Part shown: positions 53,960 to 62,085 of the stretch, in pieces
How the letters are laid out: every line of letters begins with the position of its first letter
How positions within the stretch are numbered: position 1 is the stretch's first letter
Assembly: GCA_050950345.1 (NCBI GenBank)
Contig: JBMNHK010000002.1
Span: 124,001-188,000 of the forward strand
Direction: 5' to 3'
Origin: Pelotomaculum_C sp050950345
Lineage (GTDB): Bacteria > Bacillota > Desulfotomaculia > Desulfotomaculales > Pelotomaculaceae
DNA: 64,000 nucleotides
Notes under the pieces: model-generated
What the model saw: only the letters and a program-made list of their open reading frames with translations
Told to the model about the DNA's origin: nothing
Database searches by the model: none
Program-made: the position numbers and the translations under genes

Positions 53960-54915
53960 TGGGCCGTTTAAACCCGGGGAGCCTTATAGTTTCGCCTTCC
54001 CCACATATTATGGATAATATCAATACGAGCCGGATCATGCTGGACGTATTGATTGCCCTTTTCCCGGCCTTTATCATGTCTGGGGTTATTTTTGGTCCCA
54101 GAGCCATCCTGTTAACAATTGTCTGTGTTGCCGCTTGTGTTTTATTCGAGGCCGGCTTTGAATATCTGACCAAGAAGGATTATACCGTAAATGACCTGAG
54201 CGCCGTGGTAACAGGTGTGCTGTTGGGCTTCAACCTGCCTTCGAACTTACCCTTCTGGATGGCTATTTTAGGAGCCTTTGTAGCTATTGTGGTAGTAAAA
54301 CAGCTCTTTGGCGGGATCGGCCAGAACTTTGCCAACCCGGCCATTACCGCTCGTATCGTTCTCCTGCTATCCTTTACGACTCCAATGACAACCTGGCCGG
54401 TGCCGCAAAAGTATCTTGGCGCCACAGACGCAGTCACCGCTGCCACGCCGTTGGGAATCTTGAATATGGGTACAAATCTTGAAGCCCTGCCTTCATACAT
54501 GGATCTTTTTCTGGGTTTTGTAGGTGGTTCTTTGGGCGAGACCAGTGCACTTGCACTTTTAATCGGTGGTATCTACCTGTTGTGGCGTAGAGTTATCCAG
54601 CCCTGGATCCCCTTGGCTTTTATCGGTACTGTATTTGTTTTTGCCTTACTGGTTGGACAAGATCCGGTCTTTCATATCCTGGCCGGTGGTGTGATGCTGG
54701 GCGCTTTCTTTATGGCTACGGACTATGCTACTACTCCACTTACTACGTCCGGCAAGATCATCTTTGGCCTCGGCTGCGGTCTCATTACGATGCTGATCCG
54801 GGTCTATGGCTCCTATCCTGAAGGTGTATCTTTTTCAATCCTGCTGATGAACATACTGACACCTCTAATTGACTCGGCGACCAGAAGAAAGACCTATGGA
54901 GGTGTGATTAAATGA
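53959..54915 (+). CDS. rnfD: Rnf complex subunit D
   Basis: A 318-residue membrane protein of the NqrB/RnfD family with about nine helices. The covalent FMN site is the Thr in DYATTPLTTSGK (about residues 259-270). LPFWMAILGAFVAIVVVKQLFGGIGQNFANPA is the conserved quinone/ion region. It is translationally coupled to rnfC and rnfG by overlapping codons. Confidence 0.95.
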   Translation: MGRLNPGSLIVSPSPHIMDNINTSRIMLDVLIALFPAFIMSGVIFGPRAILLTIVCVAACVLFEAGFEYLTKKDYTVNDLSAVVTGVLLGFNLPSNLPFWMAILGAFVAIVVVKQLFGGIGQNFANPAITARIVLLLSFTTPMTTWPVPQKYLGATDAVTAATPLGILNMGTNLEALPSYMDLFLGFVGGSLGETSALALLIGGIYLLWRRVIQPWIPLAFIGTVFVFALLVGQDPVFHILAGGVMLGAFFMATDYATTPLTTSGKIIFGLGCGLITMLIRVYGSYPEGVSFSILLMNILTPLIDSATRRKTYGGVIK

Positions 54916-55466
54916 GTAATTCGAAATTTAACGAATTGATTAAGCCATCTCTGGTGCTATTGAGTATTTGTCTGGTCGTGACTGCTGCTCTGGCTTTTAC
55001 ATTTCAGTTGACGGCCCCGGTTATAGAGGATATCACCATCGCGAATGCCAACGAAGCCAGGAGTGAGGTCTTGCCGCAAAGTGAGGGAGATTTTTCTCCG
55101 GTAGAGGCGTCATTGCCGGAAAATGTGGCGGAGGCATACAAAGCCAGTAACGGCACTGGAAAAGTATTTACCGTATATGATAAGGGCTTTGGCGGCCAGA
55201 TCACGGTCATGGTTGGCATCGATAATGAGGGCGCCATTACCGGGGTTAAAGTAACCAAACACTCGGAAACACCGGGCCTCGGTACCAAGGCCATGACGCC
55301 GGAATATCTGGCACAATATATTGGTCAAACAGCTGTTACCAGGAAAGAGGAGCCGGGTGAGACCCAAATTGATGCTATCACCGGTGCGACAATCACCTCC
55401 AATGCGGTTTACCGTGCGGTAGAAACAGCCCTGGCTCAAAATGAATCGTTAGGAGGTGCGAATTGA
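54912..55466 (+). CDS. rnfG: Rnf complex subunit G
   Basis: A 184-residue protein with one N-terminal membrane helix (about 11-32) and a periplasmic-type FMN-binding domain. DAITGATITSNAV near residues 155-167 contains the Thr that ApbE flavinylates (S/T-GAT). GTKAMTPEYLAQYIGQ precedes it. Overlaps rnfD (ATGA). Confidence 0.95.
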   Translation: MSNSKFNELIKPSLVLLSICLVVTAALAFTFQLTAPVIEDITIANANEARSEVLPQSEGDFSPVEASLPENVAEAYKASNGTGKVFTVYDKGFGGQITVMVGIDNEGAITGVKVTKHSETPGLGTKAMTPEYLAQYIGQTAVTRKEEPGETQIDAITGATITSNAVYRAVETALAQNESLGGAN

Positions 55467-56137
55467 TGAGTAAGCTCAGCATATTAACAAACGGTATTAT
55501 TAAAGAAAACCCGGTTTTGATCCTGCTTTTAGGTACCTGTCCTACTCTGGCGGTTACCACTTCGGCTATTAATGGTCTGGGGATGGGGTTATCCACTCTG
55601 GCAGTGCTTTTTTGTTCCAATATTGTAATTGCTATATTGAAAAGCATCATTCCCGACAAAGTCAGAATTCCGAGCTATATTGTAGTCATTGCCGGCTTTG
55701 TTACCATAGTAGGCTTGTTGTTAAAAGCCTATGCTCCGGAAATCGATGAGGCATTAGGGCTGTTTATCCCCCTTATCGTCGTGAACTGCATCATCCTGGG
55801 GCGGGCAGAAATGTTCGCCAGTAAGAATAAAGTCGTTGACTCAGGTCTGGATGGCTTAGGTATGGGTCTTGGGTTTACTCTGGCCCTGTTCCTGATGGGC
55901 TCCATTCGTGAAATACTTGGCAACGGCTCCTGGATGAGTATTGAGTTAACTGCGGGTATGATTGACCCTATATCAATCTTTATGTTGGCTCCCGGGGCGT
56001 TTTTTACCTATGGTTGCCTGGTAGCCGCGATCAATTATTTTTCTGGTGGTAAAGCTATTAAGAAAACAGACTTTGGCTGCGAAGGCTGTTCTTCAGCCCA
56101 GGGCTGCCAGTTGTTTGGTAAAGGAGGTTGCCAATAA
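55466..56137 (+). CDS. rnfE: Rnf complex subunit E
   Basis: About 223 residues from ATG 55466 (AGGAGGT upstream; the TTG at 55463 is within the rnfG end). Six helices with GTCPTLAVTTSAINGLGMGL and RAEMFASKN, typical of NqrD/RnfE. The Cys-rich tail (CEGCSSAQGCQLFGKGGC) is an addition to the usual end; its four cysteines could bind a cluster or metal. Confidence 0.94.
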   Translation: MSKLSILTNGIIKENPVLILLLGTCPTLAVTTSAINGLGMGLSTLAVLFCSNIVIAILKSIIPDKVRIPSYIVVIAGFVTIVGLLLKAYAPEIDEALGLFIPLIVVNCIILGRAEMFASKNKVVDSGLDGLGMGLGFTLALFLMGSIREILGNGSWMSIELTAGMIDPISIFMLAPGAFFTYGCLVAAINYFSGGKAIKKTDFGCEGCSSAQGCQLFGKGGCQ

Positions 56138-56727
56138 TGGAACAGATGTTGATTATCTTATTCAGCGCCATTCTGGTTAATAATTTTGTGCTGGTTAAAT
56201 TCCTCGGCATTTGTCCTTTCCTGGGTGTTTCGAAAAAGCTTGATTCCGCAGTCGGTATGAGTCTGGCGGTAATTTTCGTCATGGTTCTGGCAACTGCAGT
56301 GACCTACCCGATTCAAATGGGATTGCTGGCTCCGCTGGGGATCGGTTACCTGCAAACCATTGTATTCATCCTGGTCATCGCTGCCCTGGTCCAACTGGTG
56401 GAGATTGTCATGAAAAAAAATATGCCTGCGCTGCACAAGGCCTTGGGAGTCTATCTGCCCTTGATCACCACTAACTGCGCGGTACTGGGTGTTACGATTT
56501 TGAACATCGACGAGAGTTATACATTCATTCAGTCGCTGATAAATTCTTTTGGCGCCGGAGTGGGTTTTATGCTGGCATTGGTTTTATTCTCCGGGGTTAG
56601 ACAACGCATTGAGCATAATAACTTTCCGAAAGCCTTCCAAGGAGTTCCGGCAGTTCTGGTTGCTGCTTCAATCGTGTCGCTGTCCTTTATGGGCTTTTCC
56701 GGCATAATCGAGGGCATATTTGGATAA
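56137..56727 (+). CDS. rnfA: Rnf complex subunit A
   Basis: About 196 residues from ATG 56137 with AAGGAGG 9 bp upstream. Six helices; NNFVLVKFLGICPFLGVSKK and TNCAVLGVTILN are the RnfA/NqrE motifs, inverted-topology partner of RnfE; their Cys residues hold the membrane 2Fe-2S cluster. The start overlaps the rnfE stop by one base. Confidence 0.95.
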   Translation: MEQMLIILFSAILVNNFVLVKFLGICPFLGVSKKLDSAVGMSLAVIFVMVLATAVTYPIQMGLLAPLGIGYLQTIVFILVIAALVQLVEIVMKKNMPALHKALGVYLPLITTNCAVLGVTILNIDESYTFIQSLINSFGAGVGFMLALVLFSGVRQRIEHNNFPKAFQGVPAVLVAASIVSLSFMGFSGIIEGIFG

Positions 56728-56749
56728 TAACAGGAAGGAGGTTTTAAAT

Positions 56750-57622
56750 ATGTCATTTATTGTACCAGTCGCCCTTGTTACCGGCATGGGCCTTCTGGCA
56801 GGCGGCATTCTGACCATTGCTGACAAATTTATGGCGGTGGAAATGGATGAGACTGCCGCTAATATCCTGGCTGTTCTTCCCGGCGCTAACTGTGGCGCGT
56901 GCGGCTACGCAGGCTGTGAGGACTATGCTAATGCCCTGGCAGCGGACAAGGAAGAACACATGGTTAAAACGAACCTCTGCACTCCCGGCGGCAATAACGT
57001 AGCCATGGCGATCAGTGAGATTCTCGGTGTAGAGTTCGAAGGCGCTTCCAGTAAATTTGCGATCATGAAATGTTCCGGCACGCATGAGCGGACTAAATAT
57101 AATATGGATTATCAAGGACCGCCTACCTGCAAGGCCAACAAACTGTTTTTCCGTGGCCGGGGTGTCTGTGAGGCGGGCTGCATGGGCTTTGGCGACTGTG
57201 TTGCAGTGTGCAACTATGACGCAATTAGGATTATTAATGGTATCGCAGCTATTAATAAAAATAGATGTGTGGGCTGTGGTCTTTGTGCCAAGGCCTGTCC
57301 CAATCAGTTAATTGAATTGGCGCCTGAGACAACCAATGTTGTGGTGGGGTGCAGCTCGGTTGATACGGGCAGGGTAACCCGTCAAAAATGCACCATCGGT
57401 TGTATCGCCTGCAAGATCTGCGAAAAGAACTGTCCGGAAGATGCTATTCATGTTATTGATAACCATGCGGTCATCGATTACACCAAGTGCACCAATTGTG
57501 GTACTTGTGTCTCGAAGTGTCCGAGAAAGGTGATTTACGTGTTCCAGCCAATTGAGCCGCAGGAAGCTGTTGCGGCAGAACAGGCGAAAGAGGCAACAAC
57601 ACAGGAAACCCCTGCCCCATAA
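56750..57622 (+). CDS. rnfB: Rnf complex subunit B
   Basis: About 290 residues from ATG 56750 (GGAAGGAGG upstream; an earlier TTG is rejected). An N-terminal helix anchors the protein. The Fe-S domain follows (NCGACGYAGCEDYANALA with the C-x2-C-x4-C pattern), then CVGCGLCAKACP, CIACKICEKNCP and CTNCGTCVSKCP ferredoxin clusters, more than the classical set. RnfB receives electrons from reduced ferredoxin. The C-terminal ~25 residues are Ala/Glu/Pro-rich. Last gene of the operon. Confidence 0.95.
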   Translation: MSFIVPVALVTGMGLLAGGILTIADKFMAVEMDETAANILAVLPGANCGACGYAGCEDYANALAADKEEHMVKTNLCTPGGNNVAMAISEILGVEFEGASSKFAIMKCSGTHERTKYNMDYQGPPTCKANKLFFRGRGVCEAGCMGFGDCVAVCNYDAIRIINGIAAINKNRCVGCGLCAKACPNQLIELAPETTNVVVGCSSVDTGRVTRQKCTIGCIACKICEKNCPEDAIHVIDNHAVIDYTKCTNCGTCVSKCPRKVIYVFQPIEPQEAVAAEQAKEATTQETPAP

Positions 57623-57650
57623 AGACAAAACGGTATGACCAATAATGATG

Positions 57651-57692
57651 CCGGGCAGACTTGTAGACACAAGCTGTCCGGTATTATATTTG
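57651..57692 (+). terminator. Terminator after rnfB
   Basis: CCGGGCAGACTTGT and ACAAGCTGTCCGG (57651-57664, 57669-57681) form a stem with one bulge, followed by TATTATATTTGTT. Confidence 0.75.
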
Positions 57693-57729
57693 TTAGCTCA
57701 AGCAAGATAATATATCCCTGTGTGGTGAG

Positions 57730-58803
57730 TTGAACATTAAAAAATATATCCTTCTGATCACGGCATTTTGTATGCTGCTTCTTTCTGCGGGTTGCGGGCT
57801 AAAGTCAACCCCCTTGCAGGAAGTGACCGGTGAGAGATTCTATATGGATACCCTGATTCAAATCAAGGTTTACAGCGAGGATGCAGCCAGGGGCCAGCAA
57901 GCCATAGATCTGGCTTTCGCTGCTTTTGAGCGGATTGATCATGCCGCCGGCCGGTTCCAAAAGGCCGGCAATGATCTGCCTGACGCCAGTGATGTGAGCG
58001 ATGTGGTGAAGATCAATCAAAATGCCGGGAACAAACCAGTGCAAGTAAGTGTTGATACGCAAAAGATCATCCAGCGCGCAAATTATTTTGCTGCTTTATG
58101 CGGTGGCGCCTTCGATATAACCATTGGTCCGGTCATGGACTTGTGGGGATTTGGCCTTGGCAGTCAGCAGGTGCCTGCAGACGAACAGCTTAGCCAGGCC
58201 CTCACCCTGGTGGACTACCAAAAGGTGCAGGTTGATCCCGTACAGAAAACGGTTTTCCTAAGCCTGCCCGGTATGGTTATGGATTTAGGCGGTGTGGCCA
58301 AAGGCTATGCTACCGATGAGGCGGTTGAGGCTCTCAAAGAAGCCGGTATCCGTCATGCTATTATTAATGCCGGGGGTAATGTCTATGCCCTGGGCACTAA
58401 ACCGGACGGTTCACCCTGGAGAGTTGGCGTGCAGGATCCCCGCAATACGCAGGAAATCATAGCCGTCTTAGCTGTAAGCGACCGGGCAGTGGTATCCTCA
58501 GGGGATTACCAGCGTTTCTTCGAACAGGATGGTAACCGCTACCATCATATTTTAGATCCTGCCACCGGTAAGCCGGCCGGGCAGGTCATGCAGACTACGG
58601 TGGTAACAGATTCTGCCATGGATGCGGATATTCTCTCAACTACTCTTTTTGTCCTGGGACCGCAAAATGGGCTGGACTTTGTGCAGGGTTTGCCGACAAC
58701 GGAAGCTATCTTTGTGGGCCTGGACAAGCAGATTAACTATACTGAAGGTTTGTCCGCGCAGTTGGAGTTTACCGGCGGCGGGGATTATAAAACAGCTGAC
58801 TGA
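57730..58803 (+). CDS. apbE: FAD:protein FMN transferase, lipoprotein
   Basis: A 357-residue protein from TTG 57730. A signal peptide ends in a lipobox (LLLSAGC, Cys22), so it is anchored outside. The ApbE core has FYMDTLIQIKVY, GGAFDITIGPVMDLWGFG, DLGGVAKGYATDEAVEAL, NAGGNVYALG and metal-site residues near DSAMDADILSTTLFVLG. It attaches FMN to Thr in RnfG and RnfD. Position after rnf fits that role. Confidence 0.95.
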   Translation: MNIKKYILLITAFCMLLLSAGCGLKSTPLQEVTGERFYMDTLIQIKVYSEDAARGQQAIDLAFAAFERIDHAAGRFQKAGNDLPDASDVSDVVKINQNAGNKPVQVSVDTQKIIQRANYFAALCGGAFDITIGPVMDLWGFGLGSQQVPADEQLSQALTLVDYQKVQVDPVQKTVFLSLPGMVMDLGGVAKGYATDEAVEALKEAGIRHAIINAGGNVYALGTKPDGSPWRVGVQDPRNTQEIIAVLAVSDRAVVSSGDYQRFFEQDGNRYHHILDPATGKPAGQVMQTTVVTDSAMDADILSTTLFVLGPQNGLDFVQGLPTTEAIFVGLDKQINYTEGLSAQLEFTGGGDYKTAD

Positions 58804-58848
58804 TGTAGAACTATAATTAATATCCTGAATTGCAGGGAAAGGACTGCA

Positions 58849-58882
58849 AATCCACACCCGATTATGATATGTGGTGTGGATT
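58849..58882 (+). terminator. Hairpin after apbE
   Basis: AATCCACAC (58849-58857) pairs with GTGTGGATT (58874-58882), followed by ATTACTGG. No strong T-run. Confidence 0.55.
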
Positions 58883-58960
58883 ATTACTGGTCCATAGTCC
58901 CCTGAGGCACATCTGTACATAAACAAGCACGGGGTTATTGGTTTAAAAGGAGGCAGGAAC

Positions 58961-59503
58961 ATGGATGATTTAACGGAAAAAATTCTTCATTCAGATACAG
59001 TATACCGGGGCAGGGCTCTTAATATCAGAGTTGACACGGTGGAATTGCCCGACGGACGCACTGGTAAGCGTGAAGTTGTGGAACGCCCGGAAATGGTAGT
59101 AATCGTACCGGTAACAGCTGATGGACAACTCCTTCTGGTAAGGCAGTACAAGATCGCCATAGATCAAACCATGTTGGTACTGCCCGCCGGTAATGTTGAA
59201 CCGGGCGAGGATGTGGCGGCGACAGCCGGCAGGAAGCTGCTGTCGCAAACAGGCTATAAGCCTGAAGCTTTGACCAGGCTGGTAAGTTTTTTCTCTACGC
59301 CGGGTGTTTGCAGTGAAGTATGCCAAATATTTTTGGCCTCAGGTCTAGAGAAACCGCAGCAAAAGCCTGCTGAGGAGGAAGTTGTGGCCGTGGCGCCTGT
59401 TGGCTGGGAGCAGGCTCTTAAAATGGTTTGGTCCGGTGAGATCTTTGATGCCGCATCAGTTGCCGGTATTCTGGCGGCTGACAGCTACCTGAAAAACAGC
59501 TAG
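58961..59503 (+). CDS. Nudix-fold protein with degenerate Nudix box
   Basis: A 180-residue relative of ADP-ribose pyrophosphatases (VYRGRALNIRVDTVELPDG, VVIVPVTADGQLLLVRQYK). The Nudix box, normally G-x5-E-x7-RE-x2-EE-x-G, reads G-NVEPG-E...GRKLLSQTG: the RE-x-x-EE metal ligands are replaced by RK-x-x-SQ. Hydrolysis is therefore doubtful. A second Nudix gene at 61411-62001 has an intact box. The protein may bind a nucleotide without cutting it. Ribosome site AAAGGAGG. Confidence 0.85.
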   Translation: MDDLTEKILHSDTVYRGRALNIRVDTVELPDGRTGKREVVERPEMVVIVPVTADGQLLLVRQYKIAIDQTMLVLPAGNVEPGEDVAATAGRKLLSQTGYKPEALTRLVSFFSTPGVCSEVCQIFLASGLEKPQQKPAEEEVVAVAPVGWEQALKMVWSGEIFDAASVAGILAADSYLKNS

Positions 59504-59743
59504 AAAATCCAGTGTCTTTTATCACGGAGCCTTCCCGGACAGGGCATCCAATAGGCGCAGGCAGTATGAGAGAGCTAATTCAATTAATTAATTCAACTGC
59601 TGAAACAAATTGATATACTTTATTTTGGCCCCATTATTGACATATGCCATATATGAGCCGTATAATTGTTTTGGGCATTTGTTAATAATAGAATAAGGGT
59701 TATGTGAAAGATGCTTTTTAAGTTGCGGGAAGGAGGCTTAGAG

Positions 59744-59959
59744 ATGCCAGGTTTTGATGGAACTGGACCCCGGGGAGCAGGGCCGCTTACCGGAGCAGGA
59801 CGAGGGTATTGTATTGGCCAACTTGCACAAGCCAATACAATAATTGATCAGCCTGAAACCTGCTGTAAAGGTTTTGATTGGCTCAGAGGAAGAAAAATTG
59901 AAAAAGCCTTTTTTATATCACCGGGCGATAATCATGTCCATCAAGATGATGGCTCATAA
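59744..59959 (+). CDS. DUF5320 small protein
   Basis: About 71 residues from ATG 59744 (AAGGAGG 8 bp upstream). The N-terminus MPGFDGTGPRGAGPLTGAGR followed by GYC is the DUF5320 signature, usually next to UPF0251 regulators, ferredoxins and NifX/Mrp-type proteins; UPF0251 and an Fe-S protein indeed lie nearby. Unlike longer relatives it lacks a coiled-coil tail and ends in a His/Asp-rich stretch. Confidence 0.88.
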   Translation: MPGFDGTGPRGAGPLTGAGRGYCIGQLAQANTIIDQPETCCKGFDWLRGRKIEKAFFISPGDNHVHQDDGS

Positions 59960-60043
59960 AATTATGTCCTATAAGCCAGGCAGGACGTCGCTATTTTATT
60001 GATTTAGCAGTATAGCTAACTAGTGTTAAAAGGGGGGCACTCA

Positions 60044-60481
60044 ATGAAGAAGGGCAGTATTTTACTGGAGCGTGATAATGGGTTAATTGTTTTTGAGTTG
60101 TTTGAGGAAGACGCTCCGGGCACGGTAGCTAACTTCGAGAAGCTAGCTAACGCCGGATTTTACAATGGGTTAAAGTTTCACCGCGTGTTGCGTGACTTCA
60201 TCGCCCAGGGGGGCTGTCCTATCGGTGATGGCACCGGAGGACCAGGCTACAGAATTAAATGTGAAACCTATAGCAATCCCCACAAGCATGTGAGAGGCGC
60301 TATATCCATGGCGCATTATGGTAAAGACACCGGGGGCAGTCAGTTTTTTATCTGCCTGGGTCACTTCCCCCACCTTGACGGGGTACATACTGTTTTTGGA
60401 CAGGTAATAGAAGGCATGGAGCATGCAGATAACATCAGGCCTAATGACAGAATGTTGGAAGTCAAGGTCTGGGATGAGTAG
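60044..60481 (+). CDS. Cyclophilin-type peptidyl-prolyl isomerase
   Basis: About 145 residues from ATG 60044 (AAAAGGGGGG upstream). A short prokaryotic cyclophilin: FEEDAPGTVANFEKLANAGF, FHRVLRDFIAQGGCPIGDGT, GGSQFFICLGHFPHLDG and HTVFGQVIEGMEH. Catalytic Arg (in FHRV), Gln and Phe in the QFFI segment and the final His are present. No signal peptide, so cytoplasmic. Confidence 0.95.
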   Translation: MKKGSILLERDNGLIVFELFEEDAPGTVANFEKLANAGFYNGLKFHRVLRDFIAQGGCPIGDGTGGPGYRIKCETYSNPHKHVRGAISMAHYGKDTGGSQFFICLGHFPHLDGVHTVFGQVIEGMEHADNIRPNDRMLEVKVWDE

Positions 60482-60621
60482 TATTACCTAAAGCTGGCGG
60501 GCCAAATAGGTTCATATTTGTATTGAGGCATAGATATCCATTTGAAATGGGAAAAGCGGCGGGGTGCAGCAGGCATTGGTTTGCCGGCTACCGCTATTTA
60601 ATTGATTGAGGTGTATAATAA

Positions 60622-60990
60622 ATGGCCAGACCCAAAAAGTGGAGAAGAGTTTGTGGCTTACCCAAGCGCAATCTGTTTGGCACGCTCAATGGCTCTAGGC
60701 AAGATTGTGAAATTATTACCATGACCGTTGAAGAATATGAGACAATTCGTTTGATTGATGTGGAAGGTCTTACGCAGGAAGAGTGTGCTGAAAGAATGAA
60801 AGTTGCACGCACAACTGTGCAGAAAATTTACAACGATGCACGTAAAAAGGTCGCCGCTGCTTTAGTAAATGGACACATACTTAAAATTGAAGGCGGCGAC
60901 TACAAACTGTGCAATGAGGAAATGCCATTTTGTGGGTGCAGCAGGTGCCATCTGAGGTTCAGAAAATTCGAAGAAGACCTAATGAAATAA
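60622..60990 (+). CDS. UPF0251 (DUF134) DNA-binding protein
   Basis: A 122-residue protein. MARPKKWRRVCGLP is the UPF0251 start; MTVEEYETIRLIDVEGLTQEECAERMKVARTTVQKIYNDARKK (in two parts: EEYETIRLIDVEGL and CAERMKVARTTVQKIY) is a sigma-70 region-4-like helix-turn-helix. The C-terminus has a Cys cluster (CNEE, CGCSRC) probably binding metal or Fe-S. Likely a regulator of nearby metal/Fe-S genes. Confidence 0.92.
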   Translation: MARPKKWRRVCGLPKRNLFGTLNGSRQDCEIITMTVEEYETIRLIDVEGLTQEECAERMKVARTTVQKIYNDARKKVAAALVNGHILKIEGGDYKLCNEEMPFCGCSRCHLRFRKFEEDLMK

Positions 60991-61014
60991 TAAAAAATGT
61001 GGAGGTCACCTACT

Positions 61015-61422
61015 TTGTACGTCATCACTGATTTGTGCATCAAATGCAGAACTTGCTCCTCCGGTTGCCCCGCTAACCCTAATTGCACCGGGCATGACTG
61101 TAAAAACCACTGTGGTATCGGTTACGTTTGCCATATGGGCGCCATCGTAGAAGAAGAGACCCAATTCGTCATTACTGAGCAGTGTAATGACTGCGGCAGA
61201 TGTGCCTATGTTTGTCCTATGGGAGCAATTTTGTGGGTTTCAGAGCACGAGGATGTAAGTGTAGATAGTGAGCTGTTGTCTGAAGGTACGGGGCAGGAGT
61301 ACAGGGATCCCGATGCTTTTGAATGGCCCTTTGACGGGCGTGTTCTTCATGATCAGCCGGCTCTTTTTAAAACGCCTTTTAGTGGACGCCGTTTTCACGA
61401 TCAGCCGGCGCTATTTTATTAA
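61015..61422 (+). CDS. Ferredoxin-like Fe-S protein with repeated C-terminal motif
   Basis: About 135 residues from TTG 61015 (GGAGGT 8 bp upstream); an ATG at 60997 precedes the ribosome site and is rejected. CIKCRTCSSGCP and CNDCGRCAYVCP bind two 4Fe-4S clusters. Between them extra cysteines (CTGHDCKNHCGIGYVC) may bind a third metal. The C-terminal tail repeats HDQPALF twice (residues about 113-119 and 128-134). The gene overlaps the convergent Nudix gene by 12 bp. Confidence 0.85.
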   Translation: MYVITDLCIKCRTCSSGCPANPNCTGHDCKNHCGIGYVCHMGAIVEEETQFVITEQCNDCGRCAYVCPMGAILWVSEHEDVSVDSELLSEGTGQEYRDPDAFEWPFDGRVLHDQPALFKTPFSGRRFHDQPALFY

Positions 61423-62001
61423 CTTAAAATTATTTTTTATCAAACTCTCAGCAGCCAGGATCCCGGCTGCTGATGTGGTATCACGGATTTCTCCGGACCA
61501 TACCCTTTGCACTGCTTGTGCAAAGGGTATTTTTACCACTTCAACAAATTCAGTGTCATCCAGATTCTGTCCTAGGAAGGTCAGCTCCGTGGCCAAAAAA
61601 ACATGCACCAGCATATCACAAAACCCGGGGGCGGGGAAAAAACTCAACAGCCTGGTCAATTGCTCAGCTTCGTAGCCGGTTTCCTCCCGCAGTTCGCGCC
61701 TGGCTGCTTCTGCAGGGTTTTCTCCCGGTTCAATCCGCCCGGCGGGCATCTCTAACAATAGACTGCCGACAGCATTGCGATATTGACGGATCATCAGCAG
61801 CTGATCATCCCGGGTAAGGGGAACGACACTGGCTACTTCCGCATGCTGCACAAGCTCCTGTTGGACGACTTTCCCGGCAGGTAGCTCTACATCGACTAAT
61901 TTTAGTTTAAGGACCTTGCCCTGGAATACTGTTGACCCCTGCCGGGTCTTTCCTTGAGCAAAAATTTTTTGGATGGCGCCGGCGCTAATACTATTTTCCA
62001 T
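61411..62001 (-). CDS. Nudix hydrolase, ADP-ribose pyrophosphatase-like
   Basis: About 196 residues. Start ATG 62001 is preferred (GGAGG about 5 bp before it); an in-frame ATG at 62031 adds ten residues that fall inside a hairpin. The Nudix box is intact: G-RIEPG-E...ARRELREETG. VFQGKVLKLKLVDVELPAGK and LLMIRQYRNAVGSLLLEMPA are the usual N-terminal strands. It hydrolyses ADP-ribose or similar nucleotide sugars. Confidence 0.92.
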   Translation of the reverse strand: MENSISAGAIQKIFAQGKTRQGSTVFQGKVLKLKLVDVELPAGKVVQQELVQHAEVASVVPLTRDDQLLMIRQYRNAVGSLLLEMPAGRIEPGENPAEAARRELREETGYEAEQLTRLLSFFPAPGFCDMLVHVFLATELTFLGQNLDDTEFVEVVKIPFAQAVQRVWSGEIRDTTSAAGILAAESLIKNNFKLIK

Positions 62002-62016
62002 TGCATCCTCCGTAGA

Positions 62017-62041
62017 CCTCAGATGCGCCAAGCATCTGAGG
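62017..62041. terminator. Perfect hairpin between trpB2 and the Nudix gene
   Basis: CCTCAGATGC (62017-62026) and GCATCTGAGG (62032-62041) form a 10-bp stem with a 5-base loop. No T-run; located between two minus-strand genes. Confidence 0.55.
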
Positions 62042-62085
62042 TCATTAGTAGATTTGATGTTTTACTTTAGAATAAGATAGCGTTA

